Notes: generated from the letters alone by a model not told the origin. A stretch of 64,000 nucleotides of DNA from Xanthomonas sacchari (GCF_024266585.1 NZ_CP100647.1:2151001-2215000), one strand, 5' to 3'; positions 52,476-63,632 are shown, counted from the first letter of the stretch. Numbers and translations: made by a program.

Positions 52476-54157
52476 TCGATCGGATGTCGCTGCTGGCGCT
52501 GGCCCTGTTGGGGGCCTGTGCCGCGTCCGCGCAGGCCCATGCGCCTGCGCAGGAGGAGTTCTACGGCACGCTCGAGCCGTTCGCCAGCGAGGCGGTGTAC
52601 TTTGTGGTCACCGACCGTTTCGTCAACGGCGACCCGGGCAACGATCACCGCGACCAGGGCGGCGCGCACCGCACCTTTGACATCCCGATCCCGGCGCCGC
52701 CGGGCGAGAGCGACAACATCGGCTACCTCGGCGGCGACTTCAAGGGCGTGGTCGACAACGCCGGCTACATCCGCGACCTGGGTTTCGGCGCGGTGTGGAT
52801 CACCCCGATCGTCGACAACCCCGACCAAGCCTTCACCGGCGGCAAGCCGATCACCTGGGGCAGTTCGCTGAGCGATCGCGGCAAGACCGGCTACCACGGC
52901 TACTGGGGCGTCAATTTCTACAAGCTCGACGAGCATCTGCCGAGCCCGGGGCTGGATTTCGCCGGCTTCACCCAGGCCATGCACGCGCAGCAGCTGAAGG
53001 TGGTGCTGGACATCGTCGGCAACCACGGCTCGCCGGCCTGGACCATGCCCAAGCGGCAGCCGATGTTCGGCCAGGTGTTCGACCGCGACGGCAAGCTGAT
53101 CGCCGACCACCAGAACCTGCCGCCATCCAAGCTGGACCCGGCACACAACCCGCTGCACGCGTTCTACAACACCGGCGGCAACCTGGCGCAACTGTCCGAT
53201 TTCAACGAGCGCAACCCGGCGGTGATGGACTACCTGGTCGGCGCCTACTCGCAATGGCTGGGGCAGGGTGCCGACGCGTTCCGCATCGACACCATCGGCT
53301 GGATGCCGGACAGCTTCTGGCATGCGTTCGTGCGCCGCATCCGCGCGCAGCGCCCGGGCATGTTCATGTTCGGCGAGGACTTCGACTACGACGCGCGCAA
53401 GATCGCCGGCCACACCTGGGCGAACAATGCGGGTGTCAGCGTGCTGGATTTCCCGCTCAAGCAGGCGCTGGCGGCGACGTTCGGACACGCCCGGCGCGGC
53501 TACGAGACGCTGCAGCCGGCGCTGTACATGGAGCGCGGCCCGTACGCCAATCCGTACGAGCTGATGACCTTCTACGACAACCACGACATGGCGCGGCTGG
53601 ACGCCAGCGACGCCGGTTTCATCGACGCGCACAACTGGCTGTTCACCGCGCGCGGCATCCCGGTGATCTACTACGGCTCGGAGACCGGCTTCATGCGCGG
53701 CCGCGCCGAGCATGCCGGCAACCGCAACTACTTCGGCCAGGAGCGGGTGAATGCCGCCCCGTCCAGCCCGATCTTCGCGCCGCTGCGGCGCATCGCCACG
53801 CTGCGCCAGCGCAGCCCGGCGTTGCAGCGTGGGCTGCAGCTCAACCTGCGCCTGTCCGGCGACGAGGCGGTGTTCTACCGCGTGTTCCAGCATGCGGGCA
53901 CCACCCAGACCGCGCTGGTGCTGCTCAACAAGGGCGATGCGCCGCGCACGCTGGAGGTGCGCCGCTACCTGCAGCCCGGCATCTGGCGCGACGGCTTCGA
54001 CGGCAGCGCCACCGAGGTGAGCGATGCGTTGCGCGCCGAGGTGCCGGCACACGGCGTGCGCGTGTTCCTGTCCGATGCGCCGATCGTGCGGCCGGACCTG
54101 CGCGCGCGCCTGCGCTGGCTGATGGCGGCCAAGGACGGGGTCGCGCCGACGCCCTGA
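52472..54157 (+). CDS. GH13 alpha-amylase/cyclodextrinase-type enzyme, secreted
   Basis: The protein has 561 residues with a signal peptide (LLALALLGACAASAQA), so it acts in the periplasm or outside. GH13 motifs: GFGAVWITPI, LDIVGNHGS, nucleophile Asp in GADAFRIDTIGW, acid/base Glu in MFMFGEDFD and the third Asp in FYDNHDMARLD. The early VYFVVTDRFVNGDPGND is common in cyclomaltodextrin glucanotransferase-like enzymes. It likely cuts starch or maltodextrin. It is the last gene of the plus-strand operon and convergent with the regulator. Confidence 0.92.
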   Translation: MIDRMSLLALALLGACAASAQAHAPAQEEFYGTLEPFASEAVYFVVTDRFVNGDPGNDHRDQGGAHRTFDIPIPAPPGESDNIGYLGGDFKGVVDNAGYIRDLGFGAVWITPIVDNPDQAFTGGKPITWGSSLSDRGKTGYHGYWGVNFYKLDEHLPSPGLDFAGFTQAMHAQQLKVVLDIVGNHGSPAWTMPKRQPMFGQVFDRDGKLIADHQNLPPSKLDPAHNPLHAFYNTGGNLAQLSDFNERNPAVMDYLVGAYSQWLGQGADAFRIDTIGWMPDSFWHAFVRRIRAQRPGMFMFGEDFDYDARKIAGHTWANNAGVSVLDFPLKQALAATFGHARRGYETLQPALYMERGPYANPYELMTFYDNHDMARLDASDAGFIDAHNWLFTARGIPVIYYGSETGFMRGRAEHAGNRNYFGQERVNAAPSSPIFAPLRRIATLRQRSPALQRGLQLNLRLSGDEAVFYRVFQHAGTTQTALVLLNKGDAPRTLEVRRYLQPGIWRDGFDGSATEVSDALRAEVPAHGVRVFLSDAPIVRPDLRARLRWLMAAKDGVAPTP

Positions 54158-54305
54158 AGCTTGGGGATGCGCGTCCGCCTGGTGCGTCGGCCTGCGCTCG
54201 CCGTCCACGCGTGTTGGGTGGTGTGAGCCGGTCTTGCGGACTCCGCGTTTCGCTCCTGGAGCCGGCCTGCGTCCGGCTCGCGACCCGACGCGCGGGCGTG
54301 ACGCC

Positions 54306-55370
54306 TCAGCCGCGCAGCGAGGAGCCGCGCAGCGCCAGCGTCACCGGCAAGGTGCGGCTGCTCACCGGCTGCCCGGCGATCTGCGCCAGCAGGGTCTCCA
54401 CCAGCACCGCGCCGGCCAGCTTGGTGTCCTGCTGCACGGTCGACAGCGCCGGGTCGACGCTGGCCGCCACCGGGATGTCGTCGAAGCCGGCCAGGGCCAC
54501 GTCCTCGGGCACGCGCAGCCCGTGCTCGCGCAAGGCCTTCAGCGCGCCGATCGCGATCAGGTCGCTGGCGGCGAACAGCGCATCGAAGCGCTCGCCGCGG
54601 CCGAGCAGGGCCAGCGCCGCGGCGTAGCCGGACTGTTCGGTGGTGATCGCGTCGACCTGCAGCGCCGGCGTGGCCTCGGCAGCGGCCGTGCGCAGCGCCT
54701 GCAGGTGGCCGCGGTAGCGTTCCAGGAATTCGGGGTAATGGTTGGAGGCGTCGCCGAGGAAGGCGATGCGGCGGCGGCCCTGCGCCAGCAGGTGCGCGGT
54801 GATGTCGTGGCCGCCCTGGAAGTTGTCGCTGCCGATCGACACGCCCGGCTGCCCGGGCAGCACCGCGCCCCAGCGCACGAAATGGATACCCTGGTCGACC
54901 AGGTGCTGCAGCCGCTGTTGCGCCTGCAGGTAGTCGCCGTAGCCGAGCAGGATCAGCCCGTCGGCCTTCTGGCTGTCGCCGTAGTCGGCGCGCCAGTTGT
55001 CCGACAACTGCTGGAACGACACCAGCAGGTCGTAGCCATGGCGGGCGCAGGCGCGGGTGATCGACCCCAGCATCGAGTGGAAGAACGGGTTGATCAGCGA
55101 GTCGTCGGTGGTCGGGTCCTCGAAGAACAGCAGCGCCAGGGTGCCGGCATTGCGCAGGCGCAGGCTGGAGGCGTGCTTGTCGACCTTGTAGTTCAGCTCG
55201 CGGGCGATCGCCAGGATCTTGCGCCGGGTCTGCTCGTTGACCGCCGGGCTGCCGCGCAGCGCGCGCGAGACGGTGGGTTGCGACACGCCTGCCAGGTAGG
55301 CGATGTCCAGCGATGTGGCCTTGCCTTTGATGACGGCGCGTCCGATGCGGAGAAAACGTGACCGAAGCAT
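54306..55370 (-). CDS. LacI-family transcriptional regulator of the maltose locus
   Basis: The protein has 354 residues from the ATG at 55370. The N-terminal LacI helix-turn-helix is KATSLDIAYLAGVSQPTVSRALRG (residues 17-40), the hinge follows with NYKVDKHASSLR, and the periplasmic-binding-protein-like sensor has SDLIAIGALKALREHGLRVPEDVALAGFDD near the end. Given its place at the edge of the maltose locus and the palindromic TGAATACGTATGCA sites, it is the likely regulator; this pairing is inference. The N-terminal extension before the HTH is somewhat long (about 15 residues). It is divergent from thrS. Confidence 0.9.
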   Translation of the reverse strand: MLRSRFLRIGRAVIKGKATSLDIAYLAGVSQPTVSRALRGSPAVNEQTRRKILAIARELNYKVDKHASSLRLRNAGTLALLFFEDPTTDDSLINPFFHSMLGSITRACARHGYDLLVSFQQLSDNWRADYGDSQKADGLILLGYGDYLQAQQRLQHLVDQGIHFVRWGAVLPGQPGVSIGSDNFQGGHDITAHLLAQGRRRIAFLGDASNHYPEFLERYRGHLQALRTAAAEATPALQVDAITTEQSGYAAALALLGRGERFDALFAASDLIAIGALKALREHGLRVPEDVALAGFDDIPVAASVDPALSTVQQDTKLAGAVLVETLLAQIAGQPVSSRTLPVTLALRGSSLRG

Positions 55371-55718
55371 GCCACGGCGCCCGCCGCAGCTCTTGCTGCG
55401 GCGCAGCGAGGCGGTGGCGAGGGTCGGTCCGCTGGCGTCCAGGAGGGGCTGTCGGCGCGAGCCGGGATCGCCAAAAGTTACCAATTGCGCGCTAACTGGT
55501 TTACCATCGTGCCCATCACCTGATCCGGACCTGGGTGGCCCGCGGCAACGCCGGCCGAGCGTGCGACATGAGCACTACCACCGCCCTCGCGTGAGTTCCC
55601 GCCCAAGGCTGTCCGAGCAGGCGCCCTTGTGGCGCCTTCTTTCTGTCCCGCGCCCAGTCGCGACCGCCGCCGTGGTGGCGTGGACGCCGTCCTTCCGTTT
55701 CCCTTTCCGCCGACTCCC
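55371..55718. other. Divergent intergenic region between the LacI regulator and thrS
   Basis: 348 bases. A short AT-richer stretch at 55472-55510 has two TTACCA direct repeats (in GTTACCA and TTTACCA) and probably contains a promoter. The remainder is a GC-rich leader of thrS without an obvious leader peptide, T-box or tRNA-like structure. Confidence 0.4.
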
Positions 55719-57623
55719 ATGATCACGATCACGCTCCCCGACGGCAGCCGCCGCGAATTCGAACACCCCGTCAGCCCCATGGACGTGGCCCAGTCCATCG
55801 GCCCCGGCCTGGCCAAGGCGACCATCGCCGGCCAGGTCGACGGCCGCCTGGTCGACGCCTGCGACCTGATCGACCACGATGCCAGCCTGCGCCTGATCAC
55901 CGCCAAGGACGCCGAGGGCGTGGAGATCATCCGCCACTCCTGCGCGCACCTGGTCGGTCACGCGGTCAAGCAGCTGTACCCCGAGGTCAAGATGGTGATC
56001 GGCCCGGTCATCGCCGAGGGCTTCTACTACGACATCTACAGCGAGCGCCCGTTCACCCCCGAGGACCTGGCGGCGATCGAGAAGCGCATGCAGGAGCTGA
56101 TCGCGCAGGACTACGACGTGATCAAGAAGGTCACCCCGCGCGCCGAGGTGATCGAACTGTTCAAGCAGCGCGGCGAGGACTACAAGCTGCGCCTGATCGA
56201 GGAGATGCCCGACGACGTCACCGCGATGGGCCTGTACTACCACCAGGAATACGTGGACATGTGCCGCGGCCCGCACGTGCCGAACACGCGCTTCCTCAAG
56301 GCCTTCAAGCTGACCCGCATCTCCGGCGCCTACTGGCGCGGCGACGCCAAGAACGAGCAGCTGCAGCGCATCTACGGCACCGCCTGGGCCGACAAGAAGC
56401 AGCTCGACGCCTACATCCTGCGGATGGAGGAGGCCGACAAGCGCGACCACCGCAAGATCGGCAAGCAGCAGGACCTGTTCCACCTGCAGGAAGAGGGCCC
56501 GGGCCTGGTGTTCTGGCACCCCAAGGGCTGGTCGATCTGGCAGGTGGTCGAGCAGTACATGCGCAAGGTCTACCGCGACAGCGGCTACGGCGAGGTGCGC
56601 TGCCCGCAGATCCTGGACGTGTCGCTGTGGCAGAAGTCCGGCCACTGGGACAACTACCAGGACAACATGTTCTTCACCGAGTCGGAGAAGCGCACCTACG
56701 CGGTCAAGCCGATGAACTGCCCGGGCCACGTGCAGGTGTTCAACCAGGGCCTGCACAGCTACCGCGACCTGCCGATCCGCTACGGCGAGTTCGGCGCCTG
56801 CCACCGCAACGAGCCGTCCGGCGCGCTGCACGGCATCCTGCGCGTGCGCGGCTTCACCCAGGACGACGGCCACATCTTCTGCACCGAGCAGCAGATCGAG
56901 GCCGAGGTCACCGCCTTCCACCAGCAGGCGCTGAAGGTGTACGCCGACTTCGGCTTCGACGACATCCAGATCAAGATCGCCTTGCGCCCGGAAAAGCGCC
57001 TCGGCGACGACGCCACCTGGGACAAGGCCGAGGCCGCCCTGCGCGCCGCGCTCGGCGCCTGCGGGGTGGAGTGGCAGGAGCTGCCGGGCGAGGGCGCCTT
57101 CTACGGCCCGAAGATCGAGTACCACCTGAAGGACGCGATCGGCCGCACCTGGCAGCTCGGCACCATGCAGGTCGATTTCATGATGCCCGGCCGCCTCGGC
57201 GCCGAGTACGTGGACGAGCACAGCCAGAAGAAGCATCCGGTCATGCTGCACCGGGCCATCGTCGGCTCGATGGAGCGGTTCATCGGCATCCTGATCGAGC
57301 ACCACGCCGGCATGTTCCCGGCCTGGCTGGCGCCGGTGCAGGCCGTGGTCATGAACATCACCGACGCGCAGGCGGAGTATGTAGACAACGTGCGGAAACT
57401 CCTTGCAAATCAAGGCTTCCGCATCGAGGCCGATTTGCGGAACGAAAAAATCGGCTATAAGATTCGCGAACACACGCTGCAGCGGGTGCCGTACCTGTTG
57501 GTGGCGGGCGACCGCGAGACCGAAAACGGCGCCATTGCGGTCCGCACGCGATCGGGGGAGGATCTGGGCACCATGTCGGTCGCCGCCTTCGCCGATCGGC
57601 TGCGCGCCGAGCAGTTGGCGTGA
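55719..57623 (+). CDS. thrS: Threonyl-tRNA synthetase
   Basis: Class II synthetase. The protein has 634 residues, normal length. The N-terminal TGS domain ([17 protein letters not shown]) is followed by the editing domain with [16 protein letters not shown] and the catalytic core: motif 1, zinc ligand Cys in [10 protein letters not shown], motif 2 in [21 protein letters not shown], motif 3 at [13 protein letters not shown], and a C-terminal anticodon-binding domain. The ATG at 55719 matches the TGS start. infC follows after 63 bases, as in many proteobacteria. Confidence 0.98.
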   Translation: MITITLPDGSRREFEHPVSPMDVAQSIGPGLAKATIAGQVDGRLVDACDLIDHDASLRLITAKDAEGVEIIRHSCAHLVGHAVKQLYPEVKMVIGPVIAEGFYYDIYSERPFTPEDLAAIEKRMQELIAQDYDVIKKVTPRAEVIELFKQRGEDYKLRLIEEMPDDVTAMGLYYHQEYVDMCRGPHVPNTRFLKAFKLTRISGAYWRGDAKNEQLQRIYGTAWADKKQLDAYILRMEEADKRDHRKIGKQQDLFHLQEEGPGLVFWHPKGWSIWQVVEQYMRKVYRDSGYGEVRCPQILDVSLWQKSGHWDNYQDNMFFTESEKRTYAVKPMNCPGHVQVFNQGLHSYRDLPIRYGEFGACHRNEPSGALHGILRVRGFTQDDGHIFCTEQQIEAEVTAFHQQALKVYADFGFDDIQIKIALRPEKRLGDDATWDKAEAALRAALGACGVEWQELPGEGAFYGPKIEYHLKDAIGRTWQLGTMQVDFMMPGRLGAEYVDEHSQKKHPVMLHRAIVGSMERFIGILIEHHAGMFPAWLAPVQAVVMNITDAQAEYVDNVRKLLANQGFRIEADLRNEKIGYKIREHTLQRVPYLLVAGDRETENGAIAVRTRSGEDLGTMSVAAFADRLRAEQLA

Positions 57624-57686
57624 CACCACCCTGGCGCGGACGGAGCCTCCGACCGCGCCAGTCCGATTCCCCTGGGAGATTGCAAC

Positions 57687-58211
57687 ATCAGTACCCCTGA
57701 CAACAAACAGAACCGCAAGAACCAAGAGATCCGCGTCCCGCGCGTGCGCGTGATCGGCGCGGACGGCGAGATGGTCGGCGTGTTGACCCGCGACGAAGCG
57801 CTGGCGATGGCCGAGGAAGACGGTCTGGATCTGGTCGAGATCCAGCCGCAGGCCGATCCGCCGGTCTGCAAGATCATGGACTTCGGCAAGTTCAAGTTCG
57901 AGCAGCAGAAGAAGGCCAACGAAGCCAAGAAGAAGACCAAGCAGGTCGAGATCAAGGAAATCAAGTTCCGTCCGGTCACGGACGAGGGCGATTACCAGAT
58001 CAAGCTGCGCAACATGCGCCGCTTCCTCGAAGAGGGCGACAAGGTCAAGGTCAACATCCGCTTCCGCGGCCGCGAGATGAGCCATCAGGAGCTCGGTCGC
58101 GAAATGGCGGCACGGATCGAGGCCGATCTGGGCGAGGACATCGTCATCGAATCGCGCCCGCGCCTGGAAGGCCGGCAGATGGTGATGATGATCGCGCCGA
58201 AGAAGCGCTGA
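57687..58211 (+). CDS. infC: Translation initiation factor IF-3 with ATC start codon
   Basis: The protein has 174 residues. The conserved N-terminus [23 protein letters not shown] is open only from an ATC codon at 57687, preceded by GGGAG at 57674-57678. The first in-frame standard start, GTG 57744, would cut off 19 conserved residues. E. coli infC starts with the equally rare AUU, which IF-3 discriminates against, giving autorepression; the same logic probably applies here. The N- and C-terminal domains ([25 protein letters not shown]) and the basic end MMIAPKKR are complete. Confidence 0.93.
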   Translation: MSTPDNKQNRKNQEIRVPRVRVIGADGEMVGVLTRDEALAMAEEDGLDLVEIQPQADPPVCKIMDFGKFKFEQQKKANEAKKKTKQVEIKEIKFRPVTDEGDYQIKLRNMRRFLEEGDKVKVNIRFRGREMSHQELGREMAARIEADLGEDIVIESRPRLEGRQMVMMIAPKKR

Positions 58212-58351
58212 TCCGCGGACCGCAGCCCAGGATCGCGCCCCGCCACTGGTGGGTGCGCGTTTCCTCGTCATCTGCGGGCAGCTCCTTCTGACACTCCGGG
58301 CGCAGCGTGGCTGCGCTGCCGCGGCGTGCCCGTGCGCCGTGCAGCCTGTGC

Positions 58352-58379
58352 GAATCCCGAATCCCGAATCCCGAATCCC
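58352..58379. repeat. GGGATTC-type heptamer repeat, four units
   Basis: Four perfect GAATCCC units in tandem between infC and rpmI, same family as 5123-5178, in opposite orientation. The rest of the 385-base infC-rpmI gap has no gene; its end must hold the leader of rpmI. Confidence 0.9.
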
Positions 58380-58596
58380 GGCGCGCCAGCGCCCAGATCG
58401 AACTGCATGATTTGCAAGGCATTCCAAGCCCTGGCATAATGCGCGGCCCAGTTCATCGGGATTGCCGTTCGCGCGGCAACAGGACCCGCCCGGATCCTCA
58501 GTGGATCAAGGGCTTACAAGCAGGTAAGGGCACGGACGGAAAGTGTGGCGCAGCCACCGCCCTGACCAGTGACAAAACACCATCAAGGACATTGCA

Positions 58597-58794
58597 ATGC
58601 CCAAGATCAAGACCAACCGGGCGGCGGCCAAGCGTTTCCGCAAGACCGCCTCCGGCAAGTACAAGGCCGGCCACGCCAACCGTAGCCACATCCTCACCAA
58701 GAAAGCGACCAAGCGGAAGCGCAACCTGCGGCAGACGAACCACGTCCGTGCCGAGGACGCAGGCCGTCTGGACCGTATGCTTCCCTACCTCTGA
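58597..58794 (+). CDS. rpmI: 50S ribosomal protein L35
   Basis: The protein has 65 residues, highly basic, with the L35 pattern [22 protein letters not shown] and [15 protein letters not shown]. It is followed after 10 bases by rplT, as in nearly all bacteria. In E. coli the pair is autoregulated by L20 at the leader; the leader here was not resolved. Confidence 0.97.
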   Translation: MPKIKTNRAAAKRFRKTASGKYKAGHANRSHILTKKATKRKRNLRQTNHVRAEDAGRLDRMLPYL

Positions 58795-58804
58795 GGACTG
58801 AACC

Positions 58805-59164
58805 ATGGCTCGAGTCAAGCGTGGCGTCCAGGCGCGCCGTCGTCACAAGAAAGTTCTGAACCTCGCCAAGGGCTACTACAACGCCCGTCGCAAGGTCTTC
58901 CGCGTCGCCAAGCAGGCGGTGATCAAGGCGCAGCAGTACGCCTACATCGGCCGCAAGCAGAAGAAGCGCAATTTCCGTTCGCTGTGGATCACCCGCATCA
59001 ATGCGGCGGCCCGCATCAACGGCATGAGCTACAGCCGTTTCATGAACGGCCTGCTCAAGGCCGGCATCACCCTCGACCGCAAGGTGCTGGCGGACATCGC
59101 CGTGCACGACGCGCAGGGCTTTGCCGCCCTGGCGGAGAAGGCGAAGGGCGCGCTGGCGGCATAA
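58805..59164 (+). CDS. rplT: 50S ribosomal protein L20
   Basis: The protein has 119 residues: [19 protein letters not shown] start and [20 protein letters not shown], typical for L20. It binds 23S rRNA early in assembly. It is co-transcribed with rpmI and followed by a terminator before pheS. Confidence 0.97.
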   Translation: MARVKRGVQARRRHKKVLNLAKGYYNARRKVFRVAKQAVIKAQQYAYIGRKQKKRNFRSLWITRINAAARINGMSYSRFMNGLLKAGITLDRKVLADIAVHDAQGFAALAEKAKGALAA

Positions 59165-59230
59165 GTGCGAGTCCCCGCAGGCACCCGCGCGTCCATGTGC
59201 GGGTTTCGGCGGGAGCAATCGCAGGCATGC

Positions 59231-59259
59231 AGGGGAAGGGCGCAAGTCCTTCCCCTTTT
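59231..59259 (+). terminator. Rho-independent terminator between rplT and pheS
   Basis: GGGGAAGG (59232-59239), eight-base loop, CCTTCCCC (59248-59255), then TTTT. It lies 68 bases after rplT. No Phe-rich leader peptide precedes it, so E. coli-like pheST attenuation is not apparent. Confidence 0.85.
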
Positions 59260-59353
59260 GCGTTTTTGGGCGTCCCGGCGACGGGGCGCCTGCCGGAGAG
59301 TGAGGTTCCGCATCGGCGGGACACGGTGGCCACGGGTTCGGCCGGAGCAGTGA

Positions 59354-60361
<1,008 letters not shown>

Positions 60362-60378
60362 GGCTGGGAGTCGGGAAA

Positions 60379-60483
60379 CGGGAATCGGGAATGGGCAAGG
60401 CAATGCACAGGCTCGTTTCCACTCTCCGTTTCCGTTCCAGCAGACCGCGCCTTCGATTCCCCATTCTCCATTCCCGATTCCCG
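60379..60483. repeat. Inverted pair of GGGAATC-type repeats between pheS and pheT
   Basis: CGGGAATCGGGAATGG (60379-60394) and its exact reverse complement CCATTCCCGATTCCCG (60468-60483) flank 73 bases, so the pheS-pheT transcript can fold into a long stem-loop. The right arm ends only 8 bases before the pheT ATG, where it could mask the ribosome-binding site. Same sequence family as the other heptamer arrays. Confidence 0.85.
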
Positions 60484-60491
60484 GCCCTTCA

Positions 60492-62870
60492 ATGAAATTC
60501 AGCGAAAACTGGCTGCGCAGCCACGTTCCGACCCAGGCCTCGCGCGAGCAGCTCGTGGCTACCCTGACCGCCATCGGCCTGGAGGTCGAGGAGGTCGTGC
60601 CGCTCGGCGACGGCCTGCAGCAGGTGGTGGTGGCGCGGATCGTCGAGGCCGCGCCGCATCCGGAGGCCGACCGGCTGCAGGTGTGCCGGGTCGATGCCGG
60701 GCAGGGCGAGTTGCTGCAGATCGTCTGCGGTGCGCCGAACGCGCGCGCCGGGCTGGTCGCGCCGCTGGCGCTGGTCGGCGCCCAGGTCGGCGGCATCGCG
60801 ATCAAGCCGGCCAAGCTGCGCGGGGTCGCCTCCAACGGCATGCTGTGCTCGGCCAAGGAATTGGGTCTGGACAGCGATGCGTCCGGCCTGTTCGAACTGC
60901 CCGACGATGCGCCGGTCGGCCAGGCGCTGACCGCGTACCTGGGGCTGCCCGACGCCAGCATCGAGATCAAGCTCACCCCCAACCGCGCCGACTGCTTCGG
61001 CGTGCGCGGCATCGCCTACGACGTGGCCGCGGCCTGCGGCAGCGATGTGCTGCCGCTGGTGGTGACGCCGGCCGAGGTGGGCAGCGCGCGCACGCTGCCG
61101 GTTGCGCTGGACGCGGGTGCCGATGCGCCGCGTTACTGCGGCCGCGTGGTCGAGGACCTGGACCCGGCGGCGAAGACGCCGCTGTGGATGGCCGAGCGCC
61201 TGCGCCGCAGCGGCGTGCGTCCGCTGTCGTTGCTGGTGGACATCACCCAGTACGTGATGCTGGAACTGGGCCAGCCGATGCATGCGTTCGACCTGGAGAC
61301 CCTGCAGGGTCCGATCAGCGTGCGCCACGCGCGCGCCGGCGAGACCCTGACCCTGCTCGACGGCCGCGAGGCCGCGCTGGATCCGGGCTTCCTGCTGGTC
61401 ACCGACGCCGACCGGCCGGTGGCGCTGGCCGGGCTGATGGGCGGCCACGCCACCCGCGTCACCGACACCACCCGGCACGTGTTCCTGGAAGCGGCGCATT
61501 TCGCCCCGGCGGCGATCATGGGCCGTGGCCGCAAGCTCGGCCTGCACACCGATGCCGGCCACCGTTTCGAACGCGGCGTGGACCCGGCGCTGCCGCGGCA
61601 GGCGCTGGAACTGGCGACGCGGCTGGTGCTGGAGCTGGCCGGCGGGCGCGCCGGTCCGGTGGTCGAGGCCGAGTTGCCCGAATTCCTGCCGGCACCGGCG
61701 CCGATCGCGCTGCGCCGCGCGCGCATCCTGCGCGTGCTCGGCATCGAGATCGCCGATGCCGACGTGGAGCGCATCCTGCGCGCGCTGGGCATGCAGGTGG
61801 TCGCGACGGCCGACGGCTGGCAGGTCACCGCGCCGAGCCGCCGCTTCGACATCGCCCTGGAAGAGGACCTGATCGAGGAGCTGGCACGCATCCACGGCTA
61901 CGACCGCCTGCCGACCACCTTGCCCGGCGGCGCCACGCGCATCGCCATGGACAGCGAGACCCAACTGGACGAGCGCAGCGTGCGCCGGCAGTTGCTGGCC
62001 CGCGACCTGCTGGAGACCATCAACTACGCCTTCGTCGATGCCGCGCTGCTGGACCAGTGGGGCCTGCACGAGGGCCGCGTGGCCCTGGCCAACCCGCTCA
62101 GCGCCGAGCTGGCGGTGATGCGTCCGTCGCTGCTGCCGGGCCTGGTCGCCGCGCTGGGGCGCAACGTGGCGCGCCAGGCTGGGCGCGTGCGCCTGTTCGA
62201 ACTGGGCAAGGTGTTCGCCGCGGCGGCGCAGGCCGGCGCGGCGCCGACCGAGACCCAGCGCGTGGCGGCCGCGGTGTGCGGCGATGCCGACGCCCTGCAG
62301 TGGTGCCTGCCGGCGCGCAAGGTCGATTTCCACGACCTCAAGGGCGATCTGGACTCCCTGGCCGCGGCGTCCGGCGCGCGCCTGGACTACCGGCCGTCGA
62401 CGCATCCGTTCGCGCATCCGACCCGCTCGGCCGATATCTATCGCGACGACGTGCGGATCGGCTGGATCGGCCAGCTGCACCCGCGGCTGCTGCAGGCCAT
62501 GCAGATCGACGTCGACGTGCTGGCGTTCGAGCTGGACCTGGCGCCGCTGGCCGCGCGTGCCCTGCCGCGCGCCGCCGAGCTGTCGCGGTTCCCGTCGGTG
62601 CGCCGCGACCTGGCTTTCGTGGTGCCGGAGGCGGTGAGCTGGGCGGCGCTGGCGCGCAGCGTGCGAGCGGCCGTGGGCCCCTTGCTGCGCGAGGTGGTGC
62701 TGTTCGACCGCTACGTCGGTGCGGGGGTCGAGGCTGGTTGCAAGAGTCTCGCTATGGGCTTGATTTTGCAGGACAACACGCGCACTCTGACAGACCGCGA
62801 CGTGGAGGCGGTGGTCGCCGAAGCGGTCGCGGCGCTGGCGCGCGAACACGACGCGCGGATGCGTGGTTGA
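60492..62870 (+). CDS. pheT: Phenylalanyl-tRNA synthetase beta subunit
   Basis: The protein has 792 residues, normal length. Order: tRNA-binding OB domain (VVVARIVEAAPHPEADRLQVC), B3/B4 editing domain, B5 domain (LRRARILRVLGIEI), catalytic-like core and the C-terminal FDX-ACB anticodon domain (FPSVRRDLAFVVPEAVSW). The start ATG follows a repeat arm closely and has no good Shine-Dalgarno sequence. ihfA follows after 24 bases. Confidence 0.98.
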   Translation: MKFSENWLRSHVPTQASREQLVATLTAIGLEVEEVVPLGDGLQQVVVARIVEAAPHPEADRLQVCRVDAGQGELLQIVCGAPNARAGLVAPLALVGAQVGGIAIKPAKLRGVASNGMLCSAKELGLDSDASGLFELPDDAPVGQALTAYLGLPDASIEIKLTPNRADCFGVRGIAYDVAAACGSDVLPLVVTPAEVGSARTLPVALDAGADAPRYCGRVVEDLDPAAKTPLWMAERLRRSGVRPLSLLVDITQYVMLELGQPMHAFDLETLQGPISVRHARAGETLTLLDGREAALDPGFLLVTDADRPVALAGLMGGHATRVTDTTRHVFLEAAHFAPAAIMGRGRKLGLHTDAGHRFERGVDPALPRQALELATRLVLELAGGRAGPVVEAELPEFLPAPAPIALRRARILRVLGIEIADADVERILRALGMQVVATADGWQVTAPSRRFDIALEEDLIEELARIHGYDRLPTTLPGGATRIAMDSETQLDERSVRRQLLARDLLETINYAFVDAALLDQWGLHEGRVALANPLSAELAVMRPSLLPGLVAALGRNVARQAGRVRLFELGKVFAAAAQAGAAPTETQRVAAAVCGDADALQWCLPARKVDFHDLKGDLDSLAAASGARLDYRPSTHPFAHPTRSADIYRDDVRIGWIGQLHPRLLQAMQIDVDVLAFELDLAPLAARALPRAAELSRFPSVRRDLAFVVPEAVSWAALARSVRAAVGPLLREVVLFDRYVGAGVEAGCKSLAMGLILQDNTRTLTDRDVEAVVAEAVAALAREHDARMRG

Positions 62871-62894
62871 GAAGGACAGGGGGATAGCAGGGCA

Positions 62895-63194
62895 ATGGCG
62901 TTGACCAAAGCGGAAATGGCCGAGCGGTTGTTCGACGAAGTCGGGCTGAACAAGCGCGAGGCCAAGGAATTCGTCGATGCGTTCTTCGACGTGCTGCGCG
63001 ATGCGCTCGAGCAGGGGCGTCAGGTGAAGCTGTCCGGTTTCGGCAACTTCGACCTGCGCCGCAAGAACCAACGGCCCGGTCGCAATCCCAAGACCGGCGA
63101 AGAGATCCCGATTTCGGCGCGGACGGTGGTGACCTTCCGTCCCGGACAGAAGCTCAAGGAGCGAGTGGAGGCGTATGCTGGACCCGGGCAGTAA
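62895..63194 (+). CDS. ihfA: Integration host factor alpha subunit
   Basis: The protein has 99 residues: [24 protein letters not shown] start, [23 protein letters not shown] with the DNA-intercalating Pro, and the C-terminal helix [12 protein letters not shown] bends DNA as a heterodimer with IhfB. The pheST-ihfA order matches the E. coli pheST-himA operon. It overlaps the MerR-type gene by 20 bases. Confidence 0.98.
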   Translation: MALTKAEMAERLFDEVGLNKREAKEFVDAFFDVLRDALEQGRQVKLSGFGNFDLRRKNQRPGRNPKTGEEIPISARTVVTFRPGQKLKERVEAYAGPGQ

Positions 63195-63531
63195 CCGCGA
63201 ACTTCCGCCGATTCCGGCCAAGCGCTACTTCACCATCGGCGAGGTCAGCGAGCTGTGCGACGTCAAGCCGCACGTGCTGCGCTACTGGGAGACCGAGTTC
63301 CCCAGCCTGGAACCGGTCAAGCGGCGCGGCAACCGGCGCTACTACCAGCGCCACGACGTGCTGATGGTGCGGCAGATCCGCAGCCTGCTGTACGAACAGG
63401 GCTACACCATCGGCGGCGCGCGGCTGCGCCTGGACGGCGAGGGCGCGCGTCAGGAATCGGCGCTGAGCAACCAGATCATCAAGCAGGTGCGGCAGGAGCT
63501 GGAAGAAGTCCTGCAGTTGCTGCGGCGCTGA
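63175..63531 (+). CDS. MerR-family regulator downstream of ihfA
   Basis: The protein has 118 residues. The MerR helix-turn-helix is [25 protein letters not shown], followed by the wing [20 protein letters not shown] and a coiled-coil C-terminus ([16 protein letters not shown]). No effector-binding domain or metal-binding Cys is present. This small MerR type is found after ihfA in many beta/gammaproteobacteria; its target is unknown. The ATG at 63175 overlaps the end of ihfA by 20 bases, implying coupling. Confidence 0.92.
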   Translation: MLDPGSNRELPPIPAKRYFTIGEVSELCDVKPHVLRYWETEFPSLEPVKRRGNRRYYQRHDVLMVRQIRSLLYEQGYTIGGARLRLDGEGARQESALSNQIIKQVRQELEEVLQLLRR

Positions 63532-63578
63532 GCGGACGGCGGCGCCCCAGCCGCTAGGAATGCCTGCGGCAAACCCGC

Positions 63579-63584
63579 TATAAT
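63579..63584 (+). promoter_or_regulatory. -10 box (TATAAT) of tRNA-Pro
   Basis: A consensus TATAAT lies 48 bases before the mature tRNA. No good -35 hexamer is visible at 16-18 bases upstream. Confidence 0.45.
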
Positions 63585-63632
63585 CGCCAACTCGCCGCAA
63601 GGCGGGTCCGCCGCGACGGCGGAGACACCCAT

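Noticed and set aside
55371-55718. T-box or threonine attenuator before thrS
   Set aside because: No T-box consensus, no Thr-rich leader peptide and no terminator/antiterminator pair were seen; T-boxes are also not expected in this group.
59165-59353. Phe leader peptide for pheST attenuation
   Set aside because: The only frame before the terminator has a single Phe codon and no Shine-Dalgarno sequence, so the hairpin is read as the rplT terminator.
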